A stretch of DNA of 64,000 bases from Brevundimonas nasdae (lineage in GTDB: Bacteria; Pseudomonadota; Alphaproteobacteria; Caulobacterales; Caulobacteraceae). A program made the translations under genes and the position numbers. The stretch covers positions 29,424-93,423 of the forward strand of contig NZ_JAEPWN010000013.1 in assembly GCF_016654005.1 (NCBI RefSeq). The letters are read 5' to 3'. Shown piece by piece: positions 35,650 through 44,267 of the stretch. The notes under the pieces were generated by a model that was given only the letters and a program-made list of their open reading frames with translations, had not been told where the DNA came from and searched no databases. How positions within the stretch are numbered: the stretch's first letter is position 1; each line of letters opens with the position of its first letter.

Positions 35650-36669
35650 TCATGCGTCGTTCGCCGCCTTGGCGACCAGATTCAGGTGCGCGCCGACCTG
35701 TTCAATGGTGCGCAGGCCCAGCGCCTTGCGACGCGCCAAGAGGTCCGGCGAACCGGCGTCATAGTCCGCCATCAGCCGTTTCACGAACCCGCCGCTCTGA
35801 ACCTCGGCCAGAACCTCGTCCATCGCCGCCTGTGACGCGGCATTGATCACGCGCGGCCCGGTCAGATAGGCGCCGTACTCCGCCGTATTGGAGATCTTGG
35901 CGAAGGCGCCCGCGATCCCTCGTTCGTACATCAGGTCGGTGACCAGTTTGGTTTCATAGAAACATTCGAACCAGGCGACTTCTGGCGGATATCCCGCGGC
36001 GACCAGCTTCATGAAGGCCGAATCGATCAGTTCGGCGATTCCTCCGCACAGAACCACCTGCTCACCGAACAGATCGCTCTCACATTCATCGCGCATGGTG
36101 GTTTCCAGAATCCCCTTGCGACCGCAGCCCAGCGCCGCCGCATAGGAAAGGCCCAGCGCGTGCGCCCCGCCCGTCGCGTCCTGATTCACGCCAAACAGGC
36201 AGAAGACGCCCTCCCCGGCCTCGTACAGATCACGGATGCGCGGCCCGATTCCCTTGGGCGAGGCCAGAATCACATCCAGATCGGCGCGCGGGGACACCAG
36301 TCCGAATCGCACCGACAGGCCGTGGGCGAAGATCAGGGCCGCGCCAGACTTGATGTTCGGCTCCAGTTCGTCGCGCCACAGGTCGCGATGCGCCTCGTCC
36401 GAGGTCATCACCGCAACCACATCGGCGCCCGTCGTCGCTTCGCCTGCCGTCATGACGACGAATCCGTCCGCCCGCGCCAGCGCCCGCGTCTTCGAATCGG
36501 CCTTCAGCCCGATCACGATGTCCGCCACGCCGGAATCACGCAGGTTCAAGGCATGGGTGCGGCCCTGGCTGCCGTAACCGATCACGGCGACGCGCTTGCT
36601 GCGTATGATCGACAGGTCGCAATCGCGGTCATGGAAGACAGGCAGAGGATTGGGTAGGGTCTGGGTCAT
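35650..36669 (-). CDS. ilvC: Ketol-acid reductoisomerase, class I
   Basis: Converts acetolactate to dihydroxyisovalerate with NADPH in branched-chain amino acid synthesis. The 339-residue class I enzyme has VFHDRDCDLSIIRSKRVAVI and GYGSQGRTHALNL (dinucleotide binding), FAHGLSVRFG, the KGIGPRIR segment (usually KGPGxxVR in the family), and the metal site MRDECESDLFGEQVVLCGG with its key acidic residues. The 339-residue size is the usual short form. The start ATG shares the palindrome CATG with the divergent DUF924 gene, leaving no leader between them. Confidence 0.94.
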   Translation of the reverse strand: MTQTLPNPLPVFHDRDCDLSIIRSKRVAVIGYGSQGRTHALNLRDSGVADIVIGLKADSKTRALARADGFVVMTAGEATTGADVVAVMTSDEAHRDLWRDELEPNIKSGAALIFAHGLSVRFGLVSPRADLDVILASPKGIGPRIRDLYEAGEGVFCLFGVNQDATGGAHALGLSYAAALGCGRKGILETTMRDECESDLFGEQVVLCGGIAELIDSAFMKLVAAGYPPEVAWFECFYETKLVTDLMYERGIAGAFAKISNTAEYGAYLTGPRVINAASQAAMDEVLAEVQSGGFVKRLMADYDAGSPDLLARRKALGLRTIEQVGAHLNLVAKAANDA

Positions 36670-37210
36670 GACCGTTCTCATAACCCCATCCGCCGTCGTC
36701 GCCTTCTGGAAAGACGCCGGCCCCGCCAAGTGGTTCGCCAAGGACGTGGCCTTCGACACCGTCTTCCGCGACAGCTGCCGCGCCGCACACTGGACCGCCG
36801 CCCGTCGTGGTCTGGACGACTGGATGCAGACGGCTGAGGGGGCGCTCGCGCTATTGATCCTGCTGGATCAATACCCGCGCAACAGCTTCCGCGGCACGGC
36901 GCATCAGTTCGCCACCGATCCTCTGGCCCTGATGTTCGCCAAACAGGCCGTCGAGCGCGGTTTTCATCTGCAGGTCGAACCGGACCTGATGAACTTCCTC
37001 CTTCTGCCGTTCGAACATTCAGAACGGATCGAAGATCAGGACCGCTATATGGAGCTGGTCGCCGGCGACGCCGAGCTGGAGAAATGGGGCGGCGTTCACC
37101 GCGACATCATCGTCCGCTTCGGCAGGTTCCCGCACCGCAACGCCTGTCTGGGCCGTGAAACGACGCCAGACGAGCAAGCGTTCCTGGACGAAGGCGGCTT
37201 TGGCGGGTGA
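36668..37210 (+). CDS. DUF924-family protein
   Basis: A 180-residue, mostly helical cytosolic protein. The family pattern is clear: VVAFWKDAGPAKWFAKDVAF at the N-terminus, LLILLDQYPRNSFRGT, and FLLLPFEHSERIEDQ, ending RFPHRNACLGR with the late conserved NACLGR motif. No enzyme activity is established for DUF924 members. The fold is predicted to be TPR-like. It begins on the same CATG palindrome as ilvC on the opposite strand. Confidence 0.88.
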   Translation: MTVLITPSAVVAFWKDAGPAKWFAKDVAFDTVFRDSCRAAHWTAARRGLDDWMQTAEGALALLILLDQYPRNSFRGTAHQFATDPLALMFAKQAVERGFHLQVEPDLMNFLLLPFEHSERIEDQDRYMELVAGDAELEKWGGVHRDIIVRFGRFPHRNACLGRETTPDEQAFLDEGGFGG

Positions 37211-37222
37211 CAGCGGCAAACT

Positions 37223-37280
37223 GAACAGTTGTCATTCAGCCGCAGCAAGGCTAAGTGCCGCCGTTTTTTGACAACTGTTC
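37223..37280. repeat. 12-bp perfect inverted repeat upstream of the CsgG-like gene
   Basis: The arms GAACAGTTGTCA (37223-37234) and TGACAACTGTTC (37269-37280) are perfect reverse complements around a 34-base spacer. The second arm ends nine bases before the ATG of the CsgG-like gene. It could be a pair of operator half-sites or a leader hairpin that hides the ribosome binding site. Confidence 0.7.
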
Positions 37281-37289
37281 GCTGGAATC

Positions 37290-38603
37290 ATGCCACATTT
37301 TGCTTGCGGTCTAAGCGCCGCTGTCGCGCTGACGTTCACATTCACGACTGCCGCTGACGCGCAAATTCTGGGCCGCCGCAACAACAACGCGCCCGCAACC
37401 GTCATCAATGAAACCCCGCGCTGCACTCAGAACCTGGGGACGGTGGCCATCGCCGAAACCCAGGGCGTCCTGTTCAGCCAGATGGGCATGGGCGCCCCCA
37501 CCGAGCTGCTGCGCACGCTCATTCGCGATTCCGGCTGCTTCACCCTGATTGAGCGTGGCCCCGGCCTCAACGTGGTTGAGCGTGAACGCGAAATCAGCGG
37601 CGCTGGACGCGCCCGAACGGCTGACTTCGTCCTGGTCGCAGAACTGGCTAATCCGATCGACGCGGCGGCGGAAGCACAACGTTCCGGCATGCTGAGGGGC
37701 CTGGCGTCTGCGGGCGGCCGCGCCCTGCTCAACGTCGGCGTCGCGGCGGCGGCGAGCACCCTGACAGGAGACGGCGGCGGTTTCGGCGGCGGCGGCCTGG
37801 GAGGGCTCGGCGGCTTGGGCGGGCTGGCCGGACTGGGGGGCGGCGATGCTGCCGGCCTCAACCCCATGCAGATGCAGGCCCTCAGCATGGCCGCCAACGC
37901 CGTCGGCGGCATGACCGGCCAGGGCGCGCAGCAACAGCAGGCGGCTCAGTTGAACGCCAGCACGGTCAACCGCATTCGCGACATCAAGAAGGATATCGGC
38001 CGCGGCAAGGAAGACGCCCAGATCGTCTTCTCCCTGACCAGCGTGCCTTTGGCGGAAACCGTCGGCCACGCCCGTTCGACGGCCAATAAGGATGATGTCC
38101 GCCGTCTGCGGATCCGCGACAACCACTTCGGCGGTCGCGTCGGCGCCGGGTACGAGAAAGAAGACGAAGGCAAGATCATCGCTCTGGCCCTTGTGCGCGG
38201 CTACGCCGATATGGTGACCCAGTTGGGCGGCATGGGCTCGTCCACTCCCGAAGTCACGCGCGCCAACCGCGAAGCCATTCGCGCCGAAACTGAACAGCGC
38301 GAACAGACCGAACGTCGCGAGCAGGAGCGTGTGGAGCGCGAACGCGAGGCAGAGCGTCGCCGCATCCGCGATGAAGTCCGTCGCGAAGAAGAAATGCGCC
38401 GCGCGGCCGCCGCACCGTCGATGGCCACCCGCCGCCTCCAGGCGCCCGCCGTCCTGAGATCGGCTCCGGATGGCGCCGTGATCCGCCCCCTGGCCGCCGA
38501 AACCGTCGTCTTCCCAACGGGAAAGGTCGAAGGCGATTGGGTCGAGGTGCTGGACGCCGACGACAACATCGGCTGGCTTCAGGGTGAACGCCTGAGCCGC
38601 TGA
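37290..38603 (+). CDS. CsgG/HfaB-like secreted protein with Gly-rich linker, coiled coil and SH3-like C-terminus
   Basis: A 437-residue secreted protein with a signal peptide (residues 1-24, ending ADAQ). Residues 45-135 resemble the CsgG/HfaB fold (LGTVAIAETQ, ELLRTLIRDSGCFTLIERG, VVEREREISGAGRARTADFV). A glycine-rich low-complexity stretch spans about 165-190. A second CsgG-like part follows (DAQIVFSLTSVPLAETVGHA, EDEGKIIALALVRGYADMV). A charged coiled coil rich in E and R spans about 330-372. The last 55 residues look like a bacterial SH3 domain (VLRSAPDGAVIRPLAAETVV). There is no lipobox cysteine. Function unknown; a terminator follows. Confidence 0.75.
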   Translation: MPHFACGLSAAVALTFTFTTAADAQILGRRNNNAPATVINETPRCTQNLGTVAIAETQGVLFSQMGMGAPTELLRTLIRDSGCFTLIERGPGLNVVEREREISGAGRARTADFVLVAELANPIDAAAEAQRSGMLRGLASAGGRALLNVGVAAAASTLTGDGGGFGGGGLGGLGGLGGLAGLGGGDAAGLNPMQMQALSMAANAVGGMTGQGAQQQQAAQLNASTVNRIRDIKKDIGRGKEDAQIVFSLTSVPLAETVGHARSTANKDDVRRLRIRDNHFGGRVGAGYEKEDEGKIIALALVRGYADMVTQLGGMGSSTPEVTRANREAIRAETEQREQTERREQERVEREREAERRRIRDEVRREEEMRRAAAAPSMATRRLQAPAVLRSAPDGAVIRPLAAETVVFPTGKVEGDWVEVLDADDNIGWLQGERLSR

Positions 38604-38610
38604 TCCAGTG

Positions 38611-38640
38611 AAAGCCCGCCGCATGTCGGCGGGCTTTATT
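38611..38640 (+). terminator. Rho-independent terminator after the CsgG-like gene
   Basis: AAAGCCCGCC-gcatgtc-GGCGGGCTTT forms a strong hairpin eight bases after the stop, with the run TTTATT. Confidence 0.85.
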
Positions 38641-38770
38641 GTCGTTCAGACTGAGCTGAGCCGCGGATGATGATCATTCTCTAATCCGCTGATTCGATTT
38701 CTTGTGGACGCCCATCCAGGCGGCGGAATTATCGGGGGCCACGAATCATTTTCTGAGGCACGCTCGACGC

Positions 38771-39628
38771 ATGAACGCTCAGGTCGCCCCCGCTGAACTT
38801 CAAGCACGCACGGACGCCGCGCCGACGGATCATCCCGAGTGGCAGTATCTGAACCTGCTGCGCGACATCCTCGACAATGGCGTGCGCCGCGACGACCGCA
38901 CCGGCACCGGCACCCTGGGCGTCTTCGGTCGCCAGATCCGCTTTGATCTGGCCAAGGGCTTCCCGGTCCTGACGACCAAGAAGCTGCACCTGCGTTCGAT
39001 CATCATCGAACTGCTGTGGTTCCTGCGCGGCGAGACCAACATCGGCTGGCTCAAGGAGAACGGCGTCCGCATCTGGGACGAATGGGCAGACGCCGAGGGC
39101 GAGCTTGGCCCCGTCTATGGCAAGCAGTGGCGCTCGTGGACGGCGCCGGACGGCCGCGTCATCGACCAGATTGAGAAACTGGTTCACGGGCTCAAGACCA
39201 ATCCGAACGGGCGTCGCCACATCGTCAGCGCCTGGAACCCGGCGGACGTGGACGACATGGCCCTGCCGCCGTGCCACTGCCTGTTCCAGTTCTTCGTCGC
39301 AGACGGAAAACTCAGCTGCCAGCTGTATCAGCGCAGCGCCGACATCTTCTTGGGCGTGCCGTTCAACATCGCCTCCTACGCCCTGCTGACCCTGATGGTG
39401 GCCCAGGTCGTGGGTCTGGAGCCGGGCGAGTTCGTCCACACCTTCGGCGACGCCCACCTGTATCTAAACCATCTGGAACAGGCCGAGCTTCAACTGACGC
39501 GCGAGCCCCTGCCCCTGCCGACCATGAGCCTGGCGCCCAAGGCCGACCTGTTCGCCTACGAACTGTCCGACTTCACCTTGAACGACTATCAGGCCTGGCC
39601 GCATATCAAGGCCCTGGTCTCCAAGTGA
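38771..39628 (+). CDS. thyA: Thymidylate synthase
   Basis: Methylates dUMP to dTMP using methylenetetrahydrofolate. The 285 residues from the ATG at 38771 have [20 protein letters not shown], the dUMP-binding loop and the catalytic cysteine, Cys168, in [32 protein letters not shown] and [13 protein letters not shown] are also canonical. A short extra N-terminus of about 20 residues precedes the conserved start ([15 protein letters not shown]). Its stop overlaps the start of the TIR-domain gene (GTGA), so thyA and that gene are co-translated. Confidence 0.97.
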   Translation: MNAQVAPAELQARTDAAPTDHPEWQYLNLLRDILDNGVRRDDRTGTGTLGVFGRQIRFDLAKGFPVLTTKKLHLRSIIIELLWFLRGETNIGWLKENGVRIWDEWADAEGELGPVYGKQWRSWTAPDGRVIDQIEKLVHGLKTNPNGRRHIVSAWNPADVDDMALPPCHCLFQFFVADGKLSCQLYQRSADIFLGVPFNIASYALLTLMVAQVVGLEPGEFVHTFGDAHLYLNHLEQAELQLTREPLPLPTMSLAPKADLFAYELSDFTLNDYQAWPHIKALVSK

Positions 39629-40473
39629 GCGTCAGGCCGCCGGTCTTCATCGGCTCCTCGGTCGAGGGGCTGGAGGTGGCCTATGCGATCCAGGAAAATC
39701 TTGAGTTCGACTGCGAGCCGACGGTCTGGCCGCAGGGCGTTTTCCAGCCGTCCAGCGCGGCCCTGGTCGACCTGTACGCCTTCACGCGCCAAGCCAAGTT
39801 CGCCATCTTCGTCTTCACGCCCGACGACGTCCTGCATATGCGCGGCTCAGCCCTGCCTGTGGTGCGCGACAATGTGATCTTTGAACTGGGCCTGTTCGTC
39901 GGCGCGCTGGGACCGCGGCGATGTTTCTTCGTCGTGCCGTTTGAGCATGAAATGCATCTGCCGTCCGATCTGGTCGGGGTGGAGCCGCTACGGTACGTCG
40001 CCGACCGGCGCGACGGGAATCTCCGTGCGGTGCTGGGTCCCGCCTGCAACCGGGTGCGGCACGCTCTGCGCGCAGAACCGGCCACCCTGCCAACGGCCAG
40101 CACATCGCCCATGATGGCGCAGACGCCTCTGCAACTGACCCAGAGCCTGGTTGCGACCTGGAACTCAGAAGCTCTGATCGCTGTTCGCGCCGTGCTGCGC
40201 GCGGGCATCCCCTTTCATATCTCCGACGATCCCGACGGCGTGGCCACCGAAGCCCTGACCCAGGCCTTCAACTTCCTGAACAGCGTCGCCGACGGCGTCC
40301 TGTCCGGCCAGGTCAATGAGCATCTGGCCACCGTCACCTTCAGGCAACCGATGATCGAGGTCTGGACCCGCGCTTTCGGCTATTTCGTCCCTCAGGGCGG
40401 CGATCCTGAAGAAGCCTGGACCCCCATGCCGCCAATCGGCCAGCTTGCGACACGATGGACGACCGTTTCTTGA
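39625..40473 (+). CDS. TIR-like protein of the CAP12/Pycsar TIR family (putative NAD hydrolase)
   Basis: A 282-residue protein starting at a GTG overlapping the thyA stop. Residues 5-130 match the predicted-nucleotide-binding TIR-like family now called the CAP12/Pycsar effector TIR domain: [10 protein letters not shown] (8-16), a VWPQGVF turn (34-40), FTPDD (64-68) and [16 protein letters not shown] (81-96). Glu87 is the likely catalytic glutamate for NAD cleavage. The C-terminal 120 residues (about 160-282) are helical, soluble and loosely like DUF4760. No membrane helix or STING-like domain is seen. The gene is overlapped by thyA and by the MazG-like gene. Activity and trigger are inferred. 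Confidence 0.82.
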   Translation: MSVRPPVFIGSSVEGLEVAYAIQENLEFDCEPTVWPQGVFQPSSAALVDLYAFTRQAKFAIFVFTPDDVLHMRGSALPVVRDNVIFELGLFVGALGPRRCFFVVPFEHEMHLPSDLVGVEPLRYVADRRDGNLRAVLGPACNRVRHALRAEPATLPTASTSPMMAQTPLQLTQSLVATWNSEALIAVRAVLRAGIPFHISDDPDGVATEALTQAFNFLNSVADGVLSGQVNEHLATVTFRQPMIEVWTRAFGYFVPQGGDPEEAWTPMPPIGQLATRWTTVS

Positions 40474-40769
40474 CCCTATCCGACCTGACCGCCTCGGTCT
40501 TACGCATTTCCGACATCTACGCCGCCGAACACAGCATCGACCGCGACCGCGACTGGGCGCTGCTGAAGCTGCAGGAGGAACTGGGCGAACTGACCGCCGA
40601 GCATCTGCGTCTGTCCAGCCGCGCACGCGGGACGCCGGACGCCCAGGCCCTGGGCGACGAGGCGGCGGATGTGCTGGGCATGCTGCTGATCTACTGCGCC
40701 AGAGCTGGAATCGACCTGGATCAGGCGATGCAGCGGAAATGGCTAAAGTGGCTGGAACACAAGTCGTAA
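40455..40769 (+). CDS. MazG-like nucleotide pyrophosphohydrolase
   Basis: A 104-residue single-domain all-alpha NTP pyrophosphatase. The metal-binding motif EELGE is at 41-45 (LLKLQEELGELTAEHLRL) and the second acidic motif DEAADVLGML starts at 68, matching the EExxE and ExxD pattern of MazG. Such enzymes hydrolyse (d)NTPs or modified nucleotides to monophosphate and pyrophosphate. It overlaps the TIR gene by 19 bases, implying joint translation, and sits in a thymidylate/folate neighbourhood where dNTP pools matter. Confidence 0.85.
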   Translation: MDDRFLTLSDLTASVLRISDIYAAEHSIDRDRDWALLKLQEELGELTAEHLRLSSRARGTPDAQALGDEAADVLGMLLIYCARAGIDLDQAMQRKWLKWLEHKS

Positions 40770-40849
40770 CGACATGTGGTCAACCGGTGGTTTTCAGAGC
40801 AACCTCTGCTCATCCGCGATGGTGCGGGTGAAGAACGGGGGAAACTCTC

Positions 40850-41521
40850 ATGTTGAAGAAGTTCACGGCCGAACTGGTCGGAACCGCAGTTCTCGTGCTT
40901 TTCGGTTGCGGCGCCGCCGTCCTGGGCGGTTTTGATCATGTCGGTCAGTTGGGCATCGCCCTGGCGTTCGGCTTCGCCATCATCGCCATGGCCTATGGCA
41001 TCGGCCCGGTCTCAGGCTGCCACGTCAATCCGGCGGTCAGCCTGGGCGCCTTCGTCGCCGGACGGATCAGCGCCAAGGACATGCTGGTCTATTGGGTCGC
41101 CCAGTTCATCGGCGCCGTCATCGGCGCGGCCATCCTGGGCCTGATCGCCAAGACCGGCTTCGCCAATCTGGGCCAGAACGGCTTCGACGCCGGATCGCCC
41201 GGCGGTTACGGGCTTCACGCGGCCCTGATCTTTGAAATCGTGGCGACCGCCATCTTCGTCATCGCCATTCTGGGCGTAACCGGCGCCAAGGGGCATGGCG
41301 CCTTCGCTGGCGTCTCCATCGGCATCACCCTGGCGGTGATCCACATCGTCGGCATCCAGGTGACCGGCGTGTCGGTCAATCCGGCGCGCAGCTTCGGTCC
41401 TGCCCTTCTGGCGGGCGGTCAGGCGTTGTCGCAGGTCTGGGTCTTCTTCGTCGCCCCCGCCATCGGCGCGGTCATCGGCGCGGCCTTCTTCCGTCTGAAG
41501 CTGCTCGAACCAGACGCCTGA
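40850..41521 (+). CDS. aqpZ: Aquaporin Z
   Basis: A 223-residue water channel with six membrane helices and two NPA motifs: GCHVNPAVS (NPA at 60-62) and VSVNPARSFGPAL (about 182). The narrow-filter residues around FGFAIIAMAYGIGPVSG and the short loops fit the AqpZ water-selective group rather than glycerol facilitators. GGGGAA lies upstream as a ribosome binding site. A hairpin shared with the convergent gene follows the stop. Confidence 0.95.
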   Translation: MLKKFTAELVGTAVLVLFGCGAAVLGGFDHVGQLGIALAFGFAIIAMAYGIGPVSGCHVNPAVSLGAFVAGRISAKDMLVYWVAQFIGAVIGAAILGLIAKTGFANLGQNGFDAGSPGGYGLHAALIFEIVATAIFVIAILGVTGAKGHGAFAGVSIGITLAVIHIVGIQVTGVSVNPARSFGPALLAGGQALSQVWVFFVAPAIGAVIGAAFFRLKLLEPDA

Positions 41522-41529
41522 CGGCGCAA

Positions 41530-41560
41530 GGTCGGGGATGGCCTGTCGCCATCCCCGACC
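41530..41560. terminator. Hairpin between aqpZ and the convergent gene (possible bidirectional terminator)
   Basis: GGTCGGGGATGGC pairs perfectly with GCCATCCCCGACC around the loop CTGTC. It lies between two convergent stops (41521 and 41565). There is no strong T-run on either side. Confidence 0.65.
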
Positions 41561-41564
41561 GCTT

Positions 41565-42167
41565 TCATACTGACGGCGCGATCATCGTCATCGGCTTCAG
41601 ACGCAAGGTCAGGGTGTCGCGGCTCTCGATCCGCTCCAGCAGGATGCGGTTCTTCAACGCGCCCATCGCCATAGTGGCACGAAAGGCGATGATCTCACCC
41701 GGCGCGGCGATGAAGCCTTCCAGCGTCGGCTTGTTCTGTTTGCCCGCCAGACCGCCGAAGGCCATCGAAATCTGATGCCCGCCCGGCTCGACGGAGATGG
41801 CGGTGAACCGTGGGCTTTTCAGCTGCGCGACGAACTGGTCGTCAATCAGCAGGTCCATGCCCGCCGCCATGCCGACGAAGCCTTCGCGAAACACGATCAG
41901 CATCGCCTTTCCGGGCTCAGGGTGGAAATCCAGCACGGCCTGCTTCTGCTCCGCCGTCGCCGCCTTGCCCCGCTTCGTTCCGGCCAGGTTGGCCATGATG
42001 TAGGCGGTGAATACGCCCAGAAAGCCGCCAATGAACATGGGCGTCATGCCGGGCGACACGCCTGCGGATCGCAACAGCATCGAGAACCCGGCCGACACCA
42101 CGAAGGCGACCAGGAAACCGACGACGATGGCGGGGACGTACTTGCTCACAGGCGGGCTCGCGTTCAT
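41565..42167 (-). CDS. Membrane-anchored protein of unknown function (DUF2846-like C-terminal region)
   Basis: A 200-residue protein from the ATG at 42167 (MNASPPVSKYVPAIVVGFLV). It has two membrane helices at about 10-32 and 42-62, then a soluble part. KAMLIVFREGFVGMAAGMDL and LIDDQFVAQLKSPRFTAISV, followed by EPGGHQISMAF, resemble the DUF2846/PEGA-type pattern of a short beta domain that starts from a value and ends in a PGxH turn. I cannot assign a function. A much longer frame to 42959 runs backwards through folA and is not used. The stop faces aqpZ. Confidence 0.65.
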   Translation of the reverse strand: MNASPPVSKYVPAIVVGFLVAFVVSAGFSMLLRSAGVSPGMTPMFIGGFLGVFTAYIMANLAGTKRGKAATAEQKQAVLDFHPEPGKAMLIVFREGFVGMAAGMDLLIDDQFVAQLKSPRFTAISVEPGGHQISMAFGGLAGKQNKPTLEGFIAAPGEIIAFRATMAMGALKNRILLERIESRDTLTLRLKPMTMIAPSV

Positions 42168-42206
42168 TGAATGGCCTCCTCCAACGCACGGATACGGTGA
42201 CGGTTC

Positions 42207-42734
42207 TTGTCCCAGCCCAAGATTTCTCTCGTCGTCGCTCGTGGGCGAAACGGCGTCATCGGCCGTGACGGCGACCTGCCCTGGCGGCTGCGCTCTGACC
42301 TTCAGCGCTTCAAGGCGATCACGGTCGGAAAACCTTGCCTGATGGGCCGCAAGACCTGGGAGAGTCTGCCGCTGAAACCCCTGCCCGGCCGCCTGAACAT
42401 CGTGCTGACCAAGGACGAATCCTACGAAGCCGACGGCATGGCCAAGGGCGCCCTGGTCTGCTCCACCCTGGACGAAGCCATCGAGATCGCCCGCGAAACG
42501 GCGCAGGACGACGGCGTCGAGGAAATCTGCGTCATCGGCGGCACGGCTCTGTTCGAAGCCGCCCTGCCCCGCGCGAAACGTCTCTACATCACCGAGGTGG
42601 ACGCCAGCCCGGAAGGCGACGCCGTATTTCCGCCGTTTGATCAGACAGACTGGATCGAGGCATCGGCCGAATCTCATCCAGCGGGTGAGAAGGACGATCA
42701 CGCTTTCACATTCCGCGTTCTTGAGCGCCGCTAG
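42207..42734 (+). CDS. folA: Dihydrofolate reductase
   Basis: Reduces dihydrofolate to tetrahydrofolate, restoring the cofactor consumed by ThyA encoded upstream. The 175 residues start at a TTG (MSQPKISLVVARGRNGVIGR). The DLPWRLRSDLQRFKAITVG region holds the catalytic acidic residue, MGRKTWESLP is the NADPH site, and CVIGGTALFEAALPRAKRLY the late signature. No ATG or GTG in frame fits better than the TTG. It heads a short transcript with the YbjQ gene ten bases downstream. Confidence 0.95.
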   Translation: MSQPKISLVVARGRNGVIGRDGDLPWRLRSDLQRFKAITVGKPCLMGRKTWESLPLKPLPGRLNIVLTKDESYEADGMAKGALVCSTLDEAIEIARETAQDDGVEEICVIGGTALFEAALPRAKRLYITEVDASPEGDAVFPPFDQTDWIEASAESHPAGEKDDHAFTFRVLERR

Positions 42735-42743
42735 GAGACCTTG

Positions 42744-43064
42744 ATGTACGTCACCACCACCAACGACCTGCCCGGCTTTCGCGTCACCCGCCACATCGGC
42801 CTGGTGCGTGGCGTGACGGTGCGCTCGCGCAACGCGATCTCCGACGCCATCGGCGGCGTCCAGTCGATGCTGGGCGGGCGGGTCGGCGCCTATGTCAAGC
42901 TGGCTGAAGCCGGTCGCCAGGAAGCCTATGACGAACTGGTCAAACATGCCGAGGCCCACGGCGCCAACGCCATCATCGCTGTACGCTATGACGCCACCGA
43001 GATCATGCCGGGCGTGACCGAAGTTCTCTGCTACGGCACGGGCGTGATCGTCGAGCCGGTCTGA
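42744..43064 (+). CDS. YbjQ/UPF0145-family protein
   Basis: A 106-residue protein from the ATG at 42744, preceded by TAGGAGACC. The family's features are present: an N-terminal strand and RHIGLVRGVTVRSRNAISD, a central GGRVGAYVKLAEAGRQEAYD, and HAEAHGANAIIAVRYDATEI followed by ILCYGTGV-type ending (LCYGTGVIVEPV). YbjQ proteins form pentamers, but their biochemical role is unknown. It is probably co-transcribed with folA. Confidence 0.9.
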   Translation: MYVTTTNDLPGFRVTRHIGLVRGVTVRSRNAISDAIGGVQSMLGGRVGAYVKLAEAGRQEAYDELVKHAEAHGANAIIAVRYDATEIMPGVTEVLCYGTGVIVEPV

Positions 43065-43088
43065 CCAGACCGGCCCGACGCCGCGGTC

Positions 43089-44186
<1,098 letters not shown>

Positions 44187-44267
44187 AAAGCGCTCCATTG
44201 GCGATTGGTAATGGCCAAGGTGGCGGTTAGGGTTGCGTTTGAAAACCCTTCCGGCCGACTATTTTTC

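Noticed and set aside
41565..42959. Minus-strand frame of 464 codons reaching across folA
   Set aside because: Its first 250 or so codons are antisense to folA; only the last 200 codons from the ATG at 42167 look real.
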